From Chitinophagaceae bacterium (lineage in GTDB: Bacteria; Bacteroidota; Bacteroidia; Chitinophagales; Chitinophagaceae): a stretch of 35,755 nt of DNA. Both the position numbers and the translations under genes were made by a program. The stretch is from contig JADBXR010000022.1 of NCBI GenBank assembly GCA_020403425.1, positions 1-35,755 on the forward strand. Reading direction: 5' to 3'. This document shows, one piece after another, positions 8,232 to 18,073 of this stretch. Position 1 is the stretch's first letter. The number at the start of each line of letters is the position of its first letter. The notes under the pieces are model-generated. The model saw only the letters and a list, made by a program, of their open reading frames with translations, ran no database searches and was not told the DNA's origin.

Positions 8232-8313
8232 TGAATATTGAACAAGGAATGTTGAATGTTGAAGTGTGCTCCGATCGTAATTCAACATTCAACATTCCTT
8301 GTTCAATATTCAT
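8231..8313. repeat. Perfect 33-bp palindromic element filling the proC / DLH junction (copy A)
   Basis: The left arm, 8231-8263 (from ATGAATATTGAACAAGGAAT), and the right arm, 8281-8313, are exact reverse complements over 33 bp, separated by a 17-nt loop. The element spans the gap between two convergent genes and shares one base with each stop codon. A second, diverged copy lies at 13506-13566. Neither flank has a T-run, so it is not a standard intrinsic terminator, although both transcripts would end in a very stable hairpin. Confidence 0.9.
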
Positions 8314-9194
8314 CATTCCATATGTTGTTTCAGGAAGGCGATTGCCTTGGCATGCGCGTCTTCAGTGGCGGCTTTGTTGAAGCTTGGATTGCTGGGGTTG
8401 GCAAAACCATGGTTGGCCTCGTATTTATGGGCGGTCAGTTTTTTGCCTGCGGCCTGCATGTCCGATTCAAATTTGGTCACCAGCTCGGGGGAGGGACTGC
8501 GATCCTGGTTGCCAAAGAAACCGATCACATCACAGTTCAGGTTCTTTAATTTCTCCATATTGTTTTCCGGTCTGCCATAATACATCACGCAGCCCGCAGC
8601 CTGTTTGCCTGCCAGTATACTGGCCTGTAAACTCCACATGCCGCCAAAACACCAGCCGATGGTATAGATACGGGCATCTTTACCGGCATAGGCGATGGCC
8701 CCTTTGATGATGTTCTCCAGGCGGTCGGTCTGGGCGGCCCGCACCAGTTTCATGGCACTGTCTGGTGTGGCAGCTACTTTCCCGTCATACAGGTCCAGGG
8801 CGATCACATTTACATGGTCAAGTTCCTTGAAAAGGGTTTCGCTTTCTCTTTTGATATAATCATTCAGTCCCCACCACTCCTGGATCACAAACACCCATTT
8901 GTTGCTTTTGGTCTTGCTTTTGATCTCATAACCCATGGCGGTAGATCCGTCGGCAGCGGTAAAATGGATATTCTTACCGGTTGGATTTTCCAGTTGGTAA
9001 TACCTGGGTGTTTCGTGCATGGCAGCAAAAGCCATGGTACCGGCTTCCTGTCTGAACTGTTCCCGGATATCGCCGTTGAAACAGCTGACATAACATTCAG
9101 GACTCAGTAAGGATGGTTCGGGTGTTTTGTAACGGTGACCCAACATGGCGGCAGTTCCCAGCGCAGCCAGGCTTAGGAGCAGGATTTTTTTCAT
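8313..9194 (-). CDS. Exported dienelactone-hydrolase-family alpha/beta hydrolase
   Basis: The 293-residue protein starts with a signal peptide (MKKILLLSLAALGTAAMLG), so it acts outside the cytoplasm, which is unusual compared with classical cytoplasmic DLH enzymes. The DLH fold is visible from about residue 70. QEWWGLN (105-111) carries the Glu that activates the nucleophile, Cys182 sits in GWCFGG (180-185), Asp231 in GNQDRSPS, and His262 in ANHGF, giving the Cys-Asp-His triad of PF01738. Residues 30-70 (with two cysteines, ECYVSCF) form a short extra N-terminal segment seen in Bacteroidota homologues. The natural substrate cannot be read from the sequence; lactone or ester hydrolysis is the family expectation. 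The gene is convergent with proC. Confidence 0.88.
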   Translation of the reverse strand: MKKILLLSLAALGTAAMLGHRYKTPEPSLLSPECYVSCFNGDIREQFRQEAGTMAFAAMHETPRYYQLENPTGKNIHFTAADGSTAMGYEIKSKTKSNKWVFVIQEWWGLNDYIKRESETLFKELDHVNVIALDLYDGKVAATPDSAMKLVRAAQTDRLENIIKGAIAYAGKDARIYTIGWCFGGMWSLQASILAGKQAAGCVMYYGRPENNMEKLKNLNCDVIGFFGNQDRSPSPELVTKFESDMQAAGKKLTAHKYEANHGFANPSNPSFNKAATEDAHAKAIAFLKQHME

Positions 9195-11159
<1,965 letters not shown>

Positions 11160-11180
11160 TCACTGATCGCGATAACTGAA

Positions 11181-11221
11181 CAACGCCCCGGACAATAACC
11201 TGTCTGGGGCGTTGTTTTTTC
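11181..11221 (+). terminator. Intrinsic terminator of pyrG
   Basis: CAACGCCCCGGACA (11181-11194) pairs with TGTCTGGGGCGTTG (11201-11214), with one G-U pair and a 6-nt loop, followed directly by a run of seven T. It starts 21 nt after the pyrG stop codon. Confidence 0.93.
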
Positions 11222-11311
11222 CGCAAGCATGGATGGATCGTCCGGGCAGGATACAAAGGCAGGTTCGGGTTCGTAATTATAAACCGGATTCTGTACTTTC
11301 AAGGTCCTAAA

Positions 11312-13492
11312 ATGATAACTATGAGAAGGTATTGGATGATTTCTGTATGCCTGCTGTTGCTGGCAGCCGTTTCGGTGCCGGCACATTCGCAGGGACTTAG
11401 ATGGACACGCGATGGCAATGCTTTTTATACGATCGAACGCGGAGAGATCGTAAAGAATGAACTGCCCTCACTGGCTAAAACAGTGCTGGTGTCCAAAGCA
11501 CTGGTAACACCTAAACAGGATACTGCGCCTTTGGCGATCCGTGATTTCAGTTTTTCGGCCGATGATAGACAAGTACTGATCTATACCAACACCAAGAAGG
11601 TATGGCGCCAGGATAGCCGTGGCGATTACTGGGTATTGAACCTTGCCGACAAAACGCTGCGCCAACTGGGCAAAGGGCGTCCCGCTTCCTCGCTGATGTT
11701 TGCTAAATTCTCACCGGATGGTAAGAAAGTTGCTTATGTGAGTGAATTCAATATCTATCTGGAGGACCTTGCCACAGGTAAAATCACCGCACTCACAAAA
11801 GGGGGCGACCGGAAGATCATCAATGGTACGTTCGACTGGGCATATGAAGAGGAGTTTGGCTGCCTGGACGGATTCCGCTGGAGTCCGGACAGCAAAAAGA
11901 TCGCTTACTGGCAGATCAATGCGTCTACCGTAAAGAATTACCTGATGGTGAACATGACGGATTCCATCTATCCGTTCCCCGTACCGCTGGAATACCCGGT
12001 TGCCGGTGAAGCACCTTCACCTTACAAGATCGGTGTGGTGGATATCAGCACCGCTAAGACCAATTGGATGCAGATACCTACAGACCCTGTACTTCAATCG
12101 TATGTGCCCCGTATGGAATGGGCCGCTAACAGCAGCCAGCTGATCATGCAGCACCTGAACCGCAAACAGAACCAGAGCAATATATTATTGAGTGATGTTG
12201 TAACGGGCAAATCCACGTCTATCTACCACGAGACCGATGCGGCGTGGATAGATGCGGTGGCTTCACTGAGCGATAAGTTCTGGCTGAATGGCGGCAAGGA
12301 ATTCTTGTGGACCAGCGAAAAGGACGGCTGGCGCCACCTGTACCGCATCAGCAGGGATGGTAAATCCGAAACACTGATCACACGTGGCGATTATGATATC
12401 ATGGGTGTTACCGCACTGGATGAAGCAGGAGGGTATGTGTATTTTTATGCCACACCGGGTAACGCCACTCAGCGTTATCTCTATCGTGCCAGGCTGGATG
12501 GCTCTGCCGCGGCAGAACGGATCTCACCTATGAACCAGAACGGTACGCATAGCTACACAGTATCGCCTGGGGCTAAATTTGCACAGCATTCTTTCTCTAA
12601 TTATTATACAGCTCCTTCCCGCGAGTGGGTGAGTCTGCCCGATCACAAGGCATTTAATGGCGACCAGGTGAATGCCGCTGTGGCCAAAGCCGACAAATCA
12701 AAATCGAATGTTGAGTTCTTTACAGTGAAAACCGTGGATGGAATTGAAATGGATGGCTGGATGGCCAAACCGGAGAACTTTGATCCGGCCAAAAAATATC
12801 CGGTTGTGTTCTATGTGTACACGGAACCCGCGGGACAAAATGCCAAGGACCAATGGGGTGCAGGCATGAACCGCATGTATACAGGTAATATGGCGAAGGA
12901 CGGCTACATCTATATCACCATGGATAACCGTGGCACCCCGGCACCCAAGGGTAGGGAGTGGCGCAAATCCATTTACCGTAAGATTGGTCAGATCAATCTG
13001 CGCGACCAGGCTATGGCTGCCAAAGAAGTGATGAAATGGTCCTTTGTGGATACCTCACGTATAGCCGTTTGGGGATGGAGTGGCGGTGGCTCTGCCACAT
13101 TGGGACTGATGTTCCTGTATCCGGAGATCTATAAGACCGGTATCTCGATCGCGGCAGTGGGTAACCAGCTGACGTACGATAACATTTACCAGGAAAGGTA
13201 TATGGGCTTACCACAGGAGAACCGGGAAGACTTTGTGAAAGGTTCCCCGATCACACATGCAAAGAACCTGCGTGGTAACCTGTTATACATCCATGGGACC
13301 GGTGATGATAACGTGCATTACAATAATGCCGAACAGCTCATCAATGAACTGATCGCCCACGGAAAACAATTCCAGATGATGAGTTATCCCAACCGTACGC
13401 ACAGCATTTCAGAAGGTAAAGGAACCATTCCGCATCTGAACCAGCTGTATACCAATTACCTGAGAACCTATTGCCCTCCCGGAGGAAGATAG
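11312..13492 (+). CDS. Exported dipeptidyl peptidase IV (S9B serine peptidase)
   Basis: A prolyl-dipeptidyl aminopeptidase of about 723-726 residues, expected in the periplasm, where it trims X-Pro or X-Ala dipeptides from the N-terminus of oligopeptides. A signal peptide is present; ATG 11321 (MRRYWMISVCLLLLAAVSVP) gives the more typical N-region than ATG 11312. An eight-bladed propeller part carries the substrate-amine-binding double Glu in DWAYEEEFGCLDGFRWSPDS (about 174-193), which is diagnostic of DPP IV. The C-terminal alpha/beta hydrolase domain shows Ser590 in GWSGGGSA, Asp in GTGDDNVH and His in NRTHSI. Asaccharolytic relatives use such enzymes for peptide nutrition. TACTTTCA at 11294-11301 is a possible -7 box. 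The stop codon is followed at once by palindrome copy B. Confidence 0.93.
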   Translation: MITMRRYWMISVCLLLLAAVSVPAHSQGLRWTRDGNAFYTIERGEIVKNELPSLAKTVLVSKALVTPKQDTAPLAIRDFSFSADDRQVLIYTNTKKVWRQDSRGDYWVLNLADKTLRQLGKGRPASSLMFAKFSPDGKKVAYVSEFNIYLEDLATGKITALTKGGDRKIINGTFDWAYEEEFGCLDGFRWSPDSKKIAYWQINASTVKNYLMVNMTDSIYPFPVPLEYPVAGEAPSPYKIGVVDISTAKTNWMQIPTDPVLQSYVPRMEWAANSSQLIMQHLNRKQNQSNILLSDVVTGKSTSIYHETDAAWIDAVASLSDKFWLNGGKEFLWTSEKDGWRHLYRISRDGKSETLITRGDYDIMGVTALDEAGGYVYFYATPGNATQRYLYRARLDGSAAAERISPMNQNGTHSYTVSPGAKFAQHSFSNYYTAPSREWVSLPDHKAFNGDQVNAAVAKADKSKSNVEFFTVKTVDGIEMDGWMAKPENFDPAKKYPVVFYVYTEPAGQNAKDQWGAGMNRMYTGNMAKDGYIYITMDNRGTPAPKGREWRKSIYRKIGQINLRDQAMAAKEVMKWSFVDTSRIAVWGWSGGGSATLGLMFLYPEIYKTGISIAAVGNQLTYDNIYQERYMGLPQENREDFVKGSPITHAKNLRGNLLYIHGTGDDNVHYNNAEQLINELIAHGKQFQMMSYPNRTHSISEGKGTIPHLNQLYTNYLRTYCPPGGR

Positions 13493-13505
13493 GAATATCG
13501 AATGG

Positions 13506-13566
13506 TGAACAAGGAACGCTGAATGTTGATCGGAGAGACACTTCAATATTCAGCGTTCCTTGTTCA
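13506..13566. repeat. Palindromic element at the DPP-IV / DUF4407 junction (copy B)
   Basis: The arms 13506-13529 (starting TGAACAAGGAACGCTGAAT) and 13543-13566 pair over 24 bp with one G-U pair and a 13-nt loop, and partial pairing continues outward to about 13494 and 13576. The whole lies in the 85-bp gap between the convergent stop codons (13490-13492 and 13578-13580). The arm matches the copy at 8231-8313 at 22 of 24 positions, and both substitutions are compensated in the opposite arm. Confidence 0.85.
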
Positions 13567-13577
13567 TTATTCATGAT

Positions 13578-14777
13578 TCAACTTTCCTGTTTCGTCAGCA
13601 TGTCGCGTTTCATGTCTTCCCAGAGTTCGTCAAAGGATTTGTTATCAGCTCCTTGCCATTCCTGCATCTGGGCGTTCAGCTTCTGTTTTCTTTCCTGTTG
13701 AGCCTGCGCAAAAAAATCTTTGATAAAACCGCTGTCCTGCTCAAATGCCGTCTGGTTGTACAGTTCCTTTATGGCAAGTTCACGTTCGTGGTTTTTTTGT
13801 GTCAGTTCTTTCTCTAACGCTTCACGTAAGTCCAGTTTTTTGTCGTAACTGCCCTCAGGTAAAATGCTTTTTGTGACCACCGGCATCAGCTCTATCAGCA
13901 GCAGGATGACCACCAGTAAATAATACCGGAATGCTACGGAAAGATTGTTCTGTACCAGGTGGTTCAACGCTTCGATCCGGGTAATGAAACCATCGTTCAG
14001 CAAAACTTCAAAAGCGTCCTGTTCTTTCCGGATGGCGGCATCGATGGTTGCCATCAGGCTATCGCTGGCTTTGATCTGCGGAAGCAGCTCCTGCTGCTTT
14101 AGACGGTAATCGGCATCCAGTTTCTGATACTCCCTTTGTTTGGCCTGCGCGATATCTTTTAAACCGATCTTCTTACTGCCCCCGGTTCCATCGGTCTCCC
14201 TGATAAAAGCATCGCGTGCAGCGCTTACTTCCGCATACCGTGAATTAAGCTCCTGTTGCAGGCTGTTCTTTTGTTGCTGCAGCCTGGTTTTCTGGGCGAA
14301 GTATAAAGTATCCTGTTTACTGCGTTTGTCACGTCTGCGCTGTTCATTATCCAGTGATATCTGTACATGGATCTCTTTGTCGAACAGGTATAACAAGGCC
14401 GGCTGGGCCATGAAGAGGCCGATCACCAGGGCCAGTATCGCTCTGAAGGCAAGTGGCAAGAACCTTTTTTTGTTCGAACGGCTGATGCCTTTGATCAATG
14501 CCCTGTCGATGGTGAGTATGATGGCTCCCATGAATACGCCCAGCAAAATGGCGATGAACCAGTTGCTCACCACCGTACTGAAAAAATAGGACCAGGCCAG
14601 TGTGGCAAAGGCCCAGGTGCCTAGAACGGTCATGCCCACAATGGCATACCGGCCCCGGTCCACCACACAACCGGCCAGTATTTCGGGTTCGGCGGTGGAG
14701 AGCCACCAGAGAAAACGGGTCCAACGGTCCGGAACATAGCCCTCCCTTTGGGAAAAAGGCCTGGTATTTTCCTGCAT
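13578..14777 (-). CDS. DUF4407 integral membrane protein with a long coiled-coil segment
   Basis: The 399 residues show the DUF4407 layout. A short N-terminal region with FLWWLSTAEPEIL (22-34) is followed by three hydrophobic helices (about 44-66, 73-92 and 109-131), a charged coiled-coil stretch rich in Gln, Lys and Glu (about 140-260), a fourth helix (about 284-302) and a charged helical C-terminus. The topology suggests an inner-membrane anchor with a large soluble coiled coil between helices 3 and 4. The family has no established function. It is divergent from yidC, sharing a ~190-bp upstream region, and convergent with the DPP-IV gene. Confidence 0.85.
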   Translation of the reverse strand: MQENTRPFSQREGYVPDRWTRFLWWLSTAEPEILAGCVVDRGRYAIVGMTVLGTWAFATLAWSYFFSTVVSNWFIAILLGVFMGAIILTIDRALIKGISRSNKKRFLPLAFRAILALVIGLFMAQPALLYLFDKEIHVQISLDNEQRRRDKRSKQDTLYFAQKTRLQQQKNSLQQELNSRYAEVSAARDAFIRETDGTGGSKKIGLKDIAQAKQREYQKLDADYRLKQQELLPQIKASDSLMATIDAAIRKEQDAFEVLLNDGFITRIEALNHLVQNNLSVAFRYYLLVVILLLIELMPVVTKSILPEGSYDKKLDLREALEKELTQKNHERELAIKELYNQTAFEQDSGFIKDFFAQAQQERKQKLNAQMQEWQGADNKSFDELWEDMKRDMLTKQES

Positions 14778-14939
14778 AAAAAAACTTTAATAATGAGTTG
14801 CCGGTAGAAGTTAGGGGTTACCCTGGGTTGAAGTGACCTAAAGAAACGATGAAAAAATGGCATTTTCACCCCTCCTGGCCGATTTATCGCTATTTTAACG
14901 GGTCGGCAACTTGGTATACCCAATCTTAGTTCCAAATAC

Positions 14940-14947
14940 TACCTTTG
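14940..14947 (+). promoter_or_regulatory. -7 promoter box of yidC
   Basis: TACCTTTG is an exact TAnnTTTG match, 19 nt upstream of the yidC ATG, which predicts a short leader of about 14 nt. It is followed by CCG, as in the rpsL promoter (29640-29650). No clear TTG sits at the ideal distance; the nearest is at 14911-14913. Confidence 0.5.
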
Positions 14948-14966
14948 CCGCTCAATAAAATCTAGT

Positions 14967-16811
14967 ATGAAGACGGATAAGAATACGGTCATTGGTTTTG
15001 TTTTACTGGGGCTTTTGTTTTTTGCCTATTTCTGGTTCAGCAATAAGCAGCAGAACGAAATGCTGGCTGCCAAACAAAAACAGGAAGATTCGATCAGGCG
15101 TGTACAGGCTGCCAGTATCAAGGCAACGGATACCCTCGTGGCCAAAATGGATTCCTTACACAGGGATTCTGTGACCCGCGTATCTGCTGCCGGTGATTTT
15201 ACTACGGCAGGGATCGGAACAGAGCAACTGGTTACGCTCGAGAACAAAGTGATGAAAGTCACTTTCAGCAACAAAGGCGGACAGGTAAGGAAAGTGCAGC
15301 TGAAGAATTACCAGTCTTCAGTAGATCAAAAGGAAGTGGTTCTGGGCGAATACAGCCAGTTGGGTTATACCATCAATACCGCAGCCAACCAGTCAGCGCA
15401 AACCTCCAACCTGTTCTTTACGGCTTCTGCCCCTGTGACCAATGCAGATAAAAGTCAGACCATCAGTTTTACACTGACGGGCGCCAATGGCGAGTCTGTC
15501 ACCCACCAGTACATCCTGAAAGAGGATGACTATATGATCGACTGGAACGTTTCTATGAACGGTGCGGATAAATTGTTGAGTCAGGGCCTGCTGAATATGA
15601 GCTGGCGCGCAGAGACCTTCCAGGTGGAACATGCGCATGATTATGAAAGGCAAATGTCGAATATCTGTTTTTCGGAAGGGAACGACTTTGACTATATCTC
15701 AGCCAAGAACGAATGGAAATTCGAGAAACCAGTGCAGTGGGTGAGCGTGGTGCAACAGTTCTTTAACAGTACGTTGGTAGCCAAGAATAATTTTACCGGT
15801 GGACAGATCAATTGGGCACGTAAGACCGATTCCAGTAAGGGATTGGCCACCGCTGATGTGAGCCTGCAGGCAAAACTGCCGGTAAGCAGTTCAGTGAGTG
15901 TGCCGTTGCAGCTGTATTATGGTCCCAGCGATTACAATATACTTAAGAAGCAGGCCCCGGAAATGGATAGGATCGTGAACCTGGGACGTGATATGTACTC
16001 TTTTGTGCGACCCATCAACAAATACATTATCATGAATGTGTTTGACTTCTTCGCGGGTTTTGTGAAGAATTATGGATGGGTAGTATTGCTGCTGACCTTA
16101 TTCATCCGACTGGTAACAGCGCCGCTTACCTACAGCAGTTACCTGAGTGGGGCAAAGATGAAAGTACTGCGTCCGGAACTGGATGAGCTCAAAAAGAAAT
16201 TCGGCAGCGACCAACAGGGTTTTGCCATGGAGCAGATGAAACTGTTCCGCGAAGCGGGTGTGAACCCCTTGGGTGGATGTATCCCGGCTTTGCTGCAGAT
16301 CCCGATCTTCTTTGCCCTGTATAGCTTCTTTAATTCGAATATCAGCCTGAGAGGCAAGGAGTTCTTGTGGAGCCATGACCTGTCATCCTACGACTCCATT
16401 GCGCAGTTGCCATTCCATATCCCGGCATTTGGCGACCATATCAGTTTGTTCACCATCACTGCGGTGGTGACCAGTTTCCTGATCTCGATCTACAACATGA
16501 GCATGACGCCAACCCAGGATAATCCTGCGTTGAAGTATATGCCGTATATCTTCCCGTTCATGCTGTTGTTCATCTTCAACAAACTGCCTTCGGCCCTGAC
16601 CTGGTATTATACCGTGTCGAACGTGGTGACCCTGGGGTTACAGTTCGTGATCCAGAACTATATCATCAATCACGACAAGATCCTGGCCAAGATAGAAGAG
16701 AAACGGAAGGCCCCGAAAACCAAGAGCAAGTGGCAGGAACGTTATGAGCAGATGATGGAGAGCCAGAAAAAACTGCAGGACCTGAAAGACAAGACGCAGA
16801 AAAAGAAGTAA
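14967..16811 (+). CDS. yidC: Membrane protein insertase YidC
   Basis: YidC inserts and folds inner-membrane proteins, alone or with SecYEG. The 614-residue length and layout are those of Gram-negative YidC: a first membrane helix (about 8-24, VIGFVLLGLLFFAYFWF), a large periplasmic beta-domain (about 60-350), then the conserved insertase core. In the core, NYGWVVLLLTLFIRLVTAPL carries the groove Arg, GVNPLGGCIPALLQIPIFFA carries the pair of helices 3/4, and NMSMTPTQDNPALKYMPYIF precedes the last helices. A Lys-rich C-terminus (DKTQKKK) suits ribosome contact. rnpA and rpmH are not adjacent, which is common outside the Proteobacteria. Confidence 0.96.
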   Translation: MKTDKNTVIGFVLLGLLFFAYFWFSNKQQNEMLAAKQKQEDSIRRVQAASIKATDTLVAKMDSLHRDSVTRVSAAGDFTTAGIGTEQLVTLENKVMKVTFSNKGGQVRKVQLKNYQSSVDQKEVVLGEYSQLGYTINTAANQSAQTSNLFFTASAPVTNADKSQTISFTLTGANGESVTHQYILKEDDYMIDWNVSMNGADKLLSQGLLNMSWRAETFQVEHAHDYERQMSNICFSEGNDFDYISAKNEWKFEKPVQWVSVVQQFFNSTLVAKNNFTGGQINWARKTDSSKGLATADVSLQAKLPVSSSVSVPLQLYYGPSDYNILKKQAPEMDRIVNLGRDMYSFVRPINKYIIMNVFDFFAGFVKNYGWVVLLLTLFIRLVTAPLTYSSYLSGAKMKVLRPELDELKKKFGSDQQGFAMEQMKLFREAGVNPLGGCIPALLQIPIFFALYSFFNSNISLRGKEFLWSHDLSSYDSIAQLPFHIPAFGDHISLFTITAVVTSFLISIYNMSMTPTQDNPALKYMPYIFPFMLLFIFNKLPSALTWYYTVSNVVTLGLQFVIQNYIINHDKILAKIEEKRKAPKTKSKWQERYEQMMESQKKLQDLKDKTQKKK

Positions 16812-16827
16812 ATAAATCGTTTGCAGC

Positions 16828-16877
16828 ATTGGGGAATTCCGGGCGTTACACCTGCTCAGGGGTTCCCCAATTTTTTT
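16828..16877 (+). terminator. Intrinsic terminator of yidC
   Basis: ATTGGGGAA (16828-16836) pairs with TTCCCCAAT (16863-16871), followed by a T run to 16877. The 26-nt interior can form further weaker pairs. It starts 17 nt after the yidC stop. Confidence 0.8.
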
Positions 16878-16952
16878 AACAGTATGCGGCCGTGCCCGGC
16901 ATCATATTTTGAGTATCTTGAGGAAGAACCTGATAGCAGAAAACAAGAGCAC

Positions 16953-17588
16953 ATGAAGTATTTTTTTCTTTCCGTATTGTTGGTTTGCCTGCTGCTAAGC
17001 AATGTGCAGGCGCAAAGGGTGATCGCAGATTGTACCATCAGTTATGCCATCAGTGCTGAAGATGGTACCATGGATAAGGATGTATCTGAATCGCTGAAGG
17101 CAAGTACCAAGAATGTATATATCAAAGGGAATGACAGTCGCGCCGATCTGGTGAGTCCTTCCTTCACACAATCCTTGATCTACAACAAGTCGACCGGCAC
17201 TGCAGTGATCCTGCGGGAGTTCGGGAACAATAAGTTCATGACAAGGTTGGACAGGAGTAAGTGGCTGGAAGAGAATAAAAAATATGAGGGAATGACCGTA
17301 TCGCTGGTTGGCTCGGATACCAAGACCATCCTTGGCTATGAATGCAAAAAAGCATTGATACAGCTGAAAGACGGTTCGGTGCTGGCCTTGTATTATGCTT
17401 CTGCCATTGTTCCATCAGTAAAGGAGTTCGAATACCAGTTCAAGGATATTCCCGGTTTTGTACTGGAATTTGAATCACAGGAAACCAATGGGAAAAAGAT
17501 CAGGTATACTGCCACGAAAATAAATCTTAGCCCGGTACAGGCTTCACGGTTTGATATCCCGGTAAGCGGATATCGTATCCTGAATTAG
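16953..17588 (+). CDS. Exported protein resembling the GLPGLI family
   Basis: From ATG 16953 the 211-residue product begins with a clean signal peptide (MKYFFLSVLLVCLLLSNVQA, then Gln). The open frame extends upstream to 16821, but that part overlaps the yidC terminator and lacks coding character. The body is a mixed beta protein with an early ADCTISYAIS strand, LGYECKKALIQLKDG in the middle, and KDIPGFVLEFESQ near the C-terminus. This last motif matches the position and form of the GLPGLILE motif that names a Bacteroidota family of exported proteins. The function of that family is unknown. The stop codon overlaps that of the convergent gene at 17585-17938. Confidence 0.65.
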   Translation: MKYFFLSVLLVCLLLSNVQAQRVIADCTISYAISAEDGTMDKDVSESLKASTKNVYIKGNDSRADLVSPSFTQSLIYNKSTGTAVILREFGNNKFMTRLDRSKWLEENKKYEGMTVSLVGSDTKTILGYECKKALIQLKDGSVLALYYASAIVPSVKEFEYQFKDIPGFVLEFESQETNGKKIRYTATKINLSPVQASRFDIPVSGYRILN

Positions 17589-17938
17589 TGTTGTGGAGGA
17601 GCTGGCGTTTTGAACTTAGGCGCCTTTACTTTGAACTTGTAAGGATATACATAGGTTGTATTCCCGTTATCGTAACGCAGCATAGAACTTACTTCCGTAA
17701 CGTTGCTGTTCTCTTTCGAGACAGAGGTTTGCGGTCCTTTGTACTGCAGGCTCGATTTGAGAGAGGAGAAGGAAAGGCTTTTGTGTGATAAAGAGCTCAG
17801 GTGTTTGAAGGAATATTTGCTGGTCCTGATCTTTTCATCTGCGATTCCTGTAAATGAGAACGCCGCATAAGCCACCTGTATGCCCATAAGCAGCAGGGCA
17901 CAAAAACCAAGTTTTTTGATGTTTTGGGTACGTTTCAT
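17585..17938 (-). CDS. Small exported Ser/Lys-rich protein of unknown function
   Basis: 117 residues with a plausible signal peptide (basic MKRTQNIKK, then LGFCALLLMGIQVAYA). The mature part is rich in Ser, Lys and Tyr (for example HLSSLSHKSLSFSSLKSSLQ), with a Pro-rich, basic C-terminus (KVKAPKFKTPAPPQH). I do not recognise a family. Coding is supported by the signal peptide and by the tight convergent arrangement, where its TAA and the upstream gene's TAG share bases within TTAG (17585-17588). Confidence 0.6.
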   Translation of the reverse strand: MKRTQNIKKLGFCALLLMGIQVAYAAFSFTGIADEKIRTSKYSFKHLSSLSHKSLSFSSLKSSLQYKGPQTSVSKENSNVTEVSSMLRYDNGNTTYVYPYKFKVKAPKFKTPAPPQH

Positions 17939-18073
17939 TTTTACAAAGGTATCCTTTTTCTTAATACCAACACAATTCTCATTTTATTAACAAACGTTAA
18001 CAACCCTAAAAAGTTACAAAAAAGGCTGAAAAAGCTGATTTTTTATCCATAAATTGTATCAACCTAATAGCCA

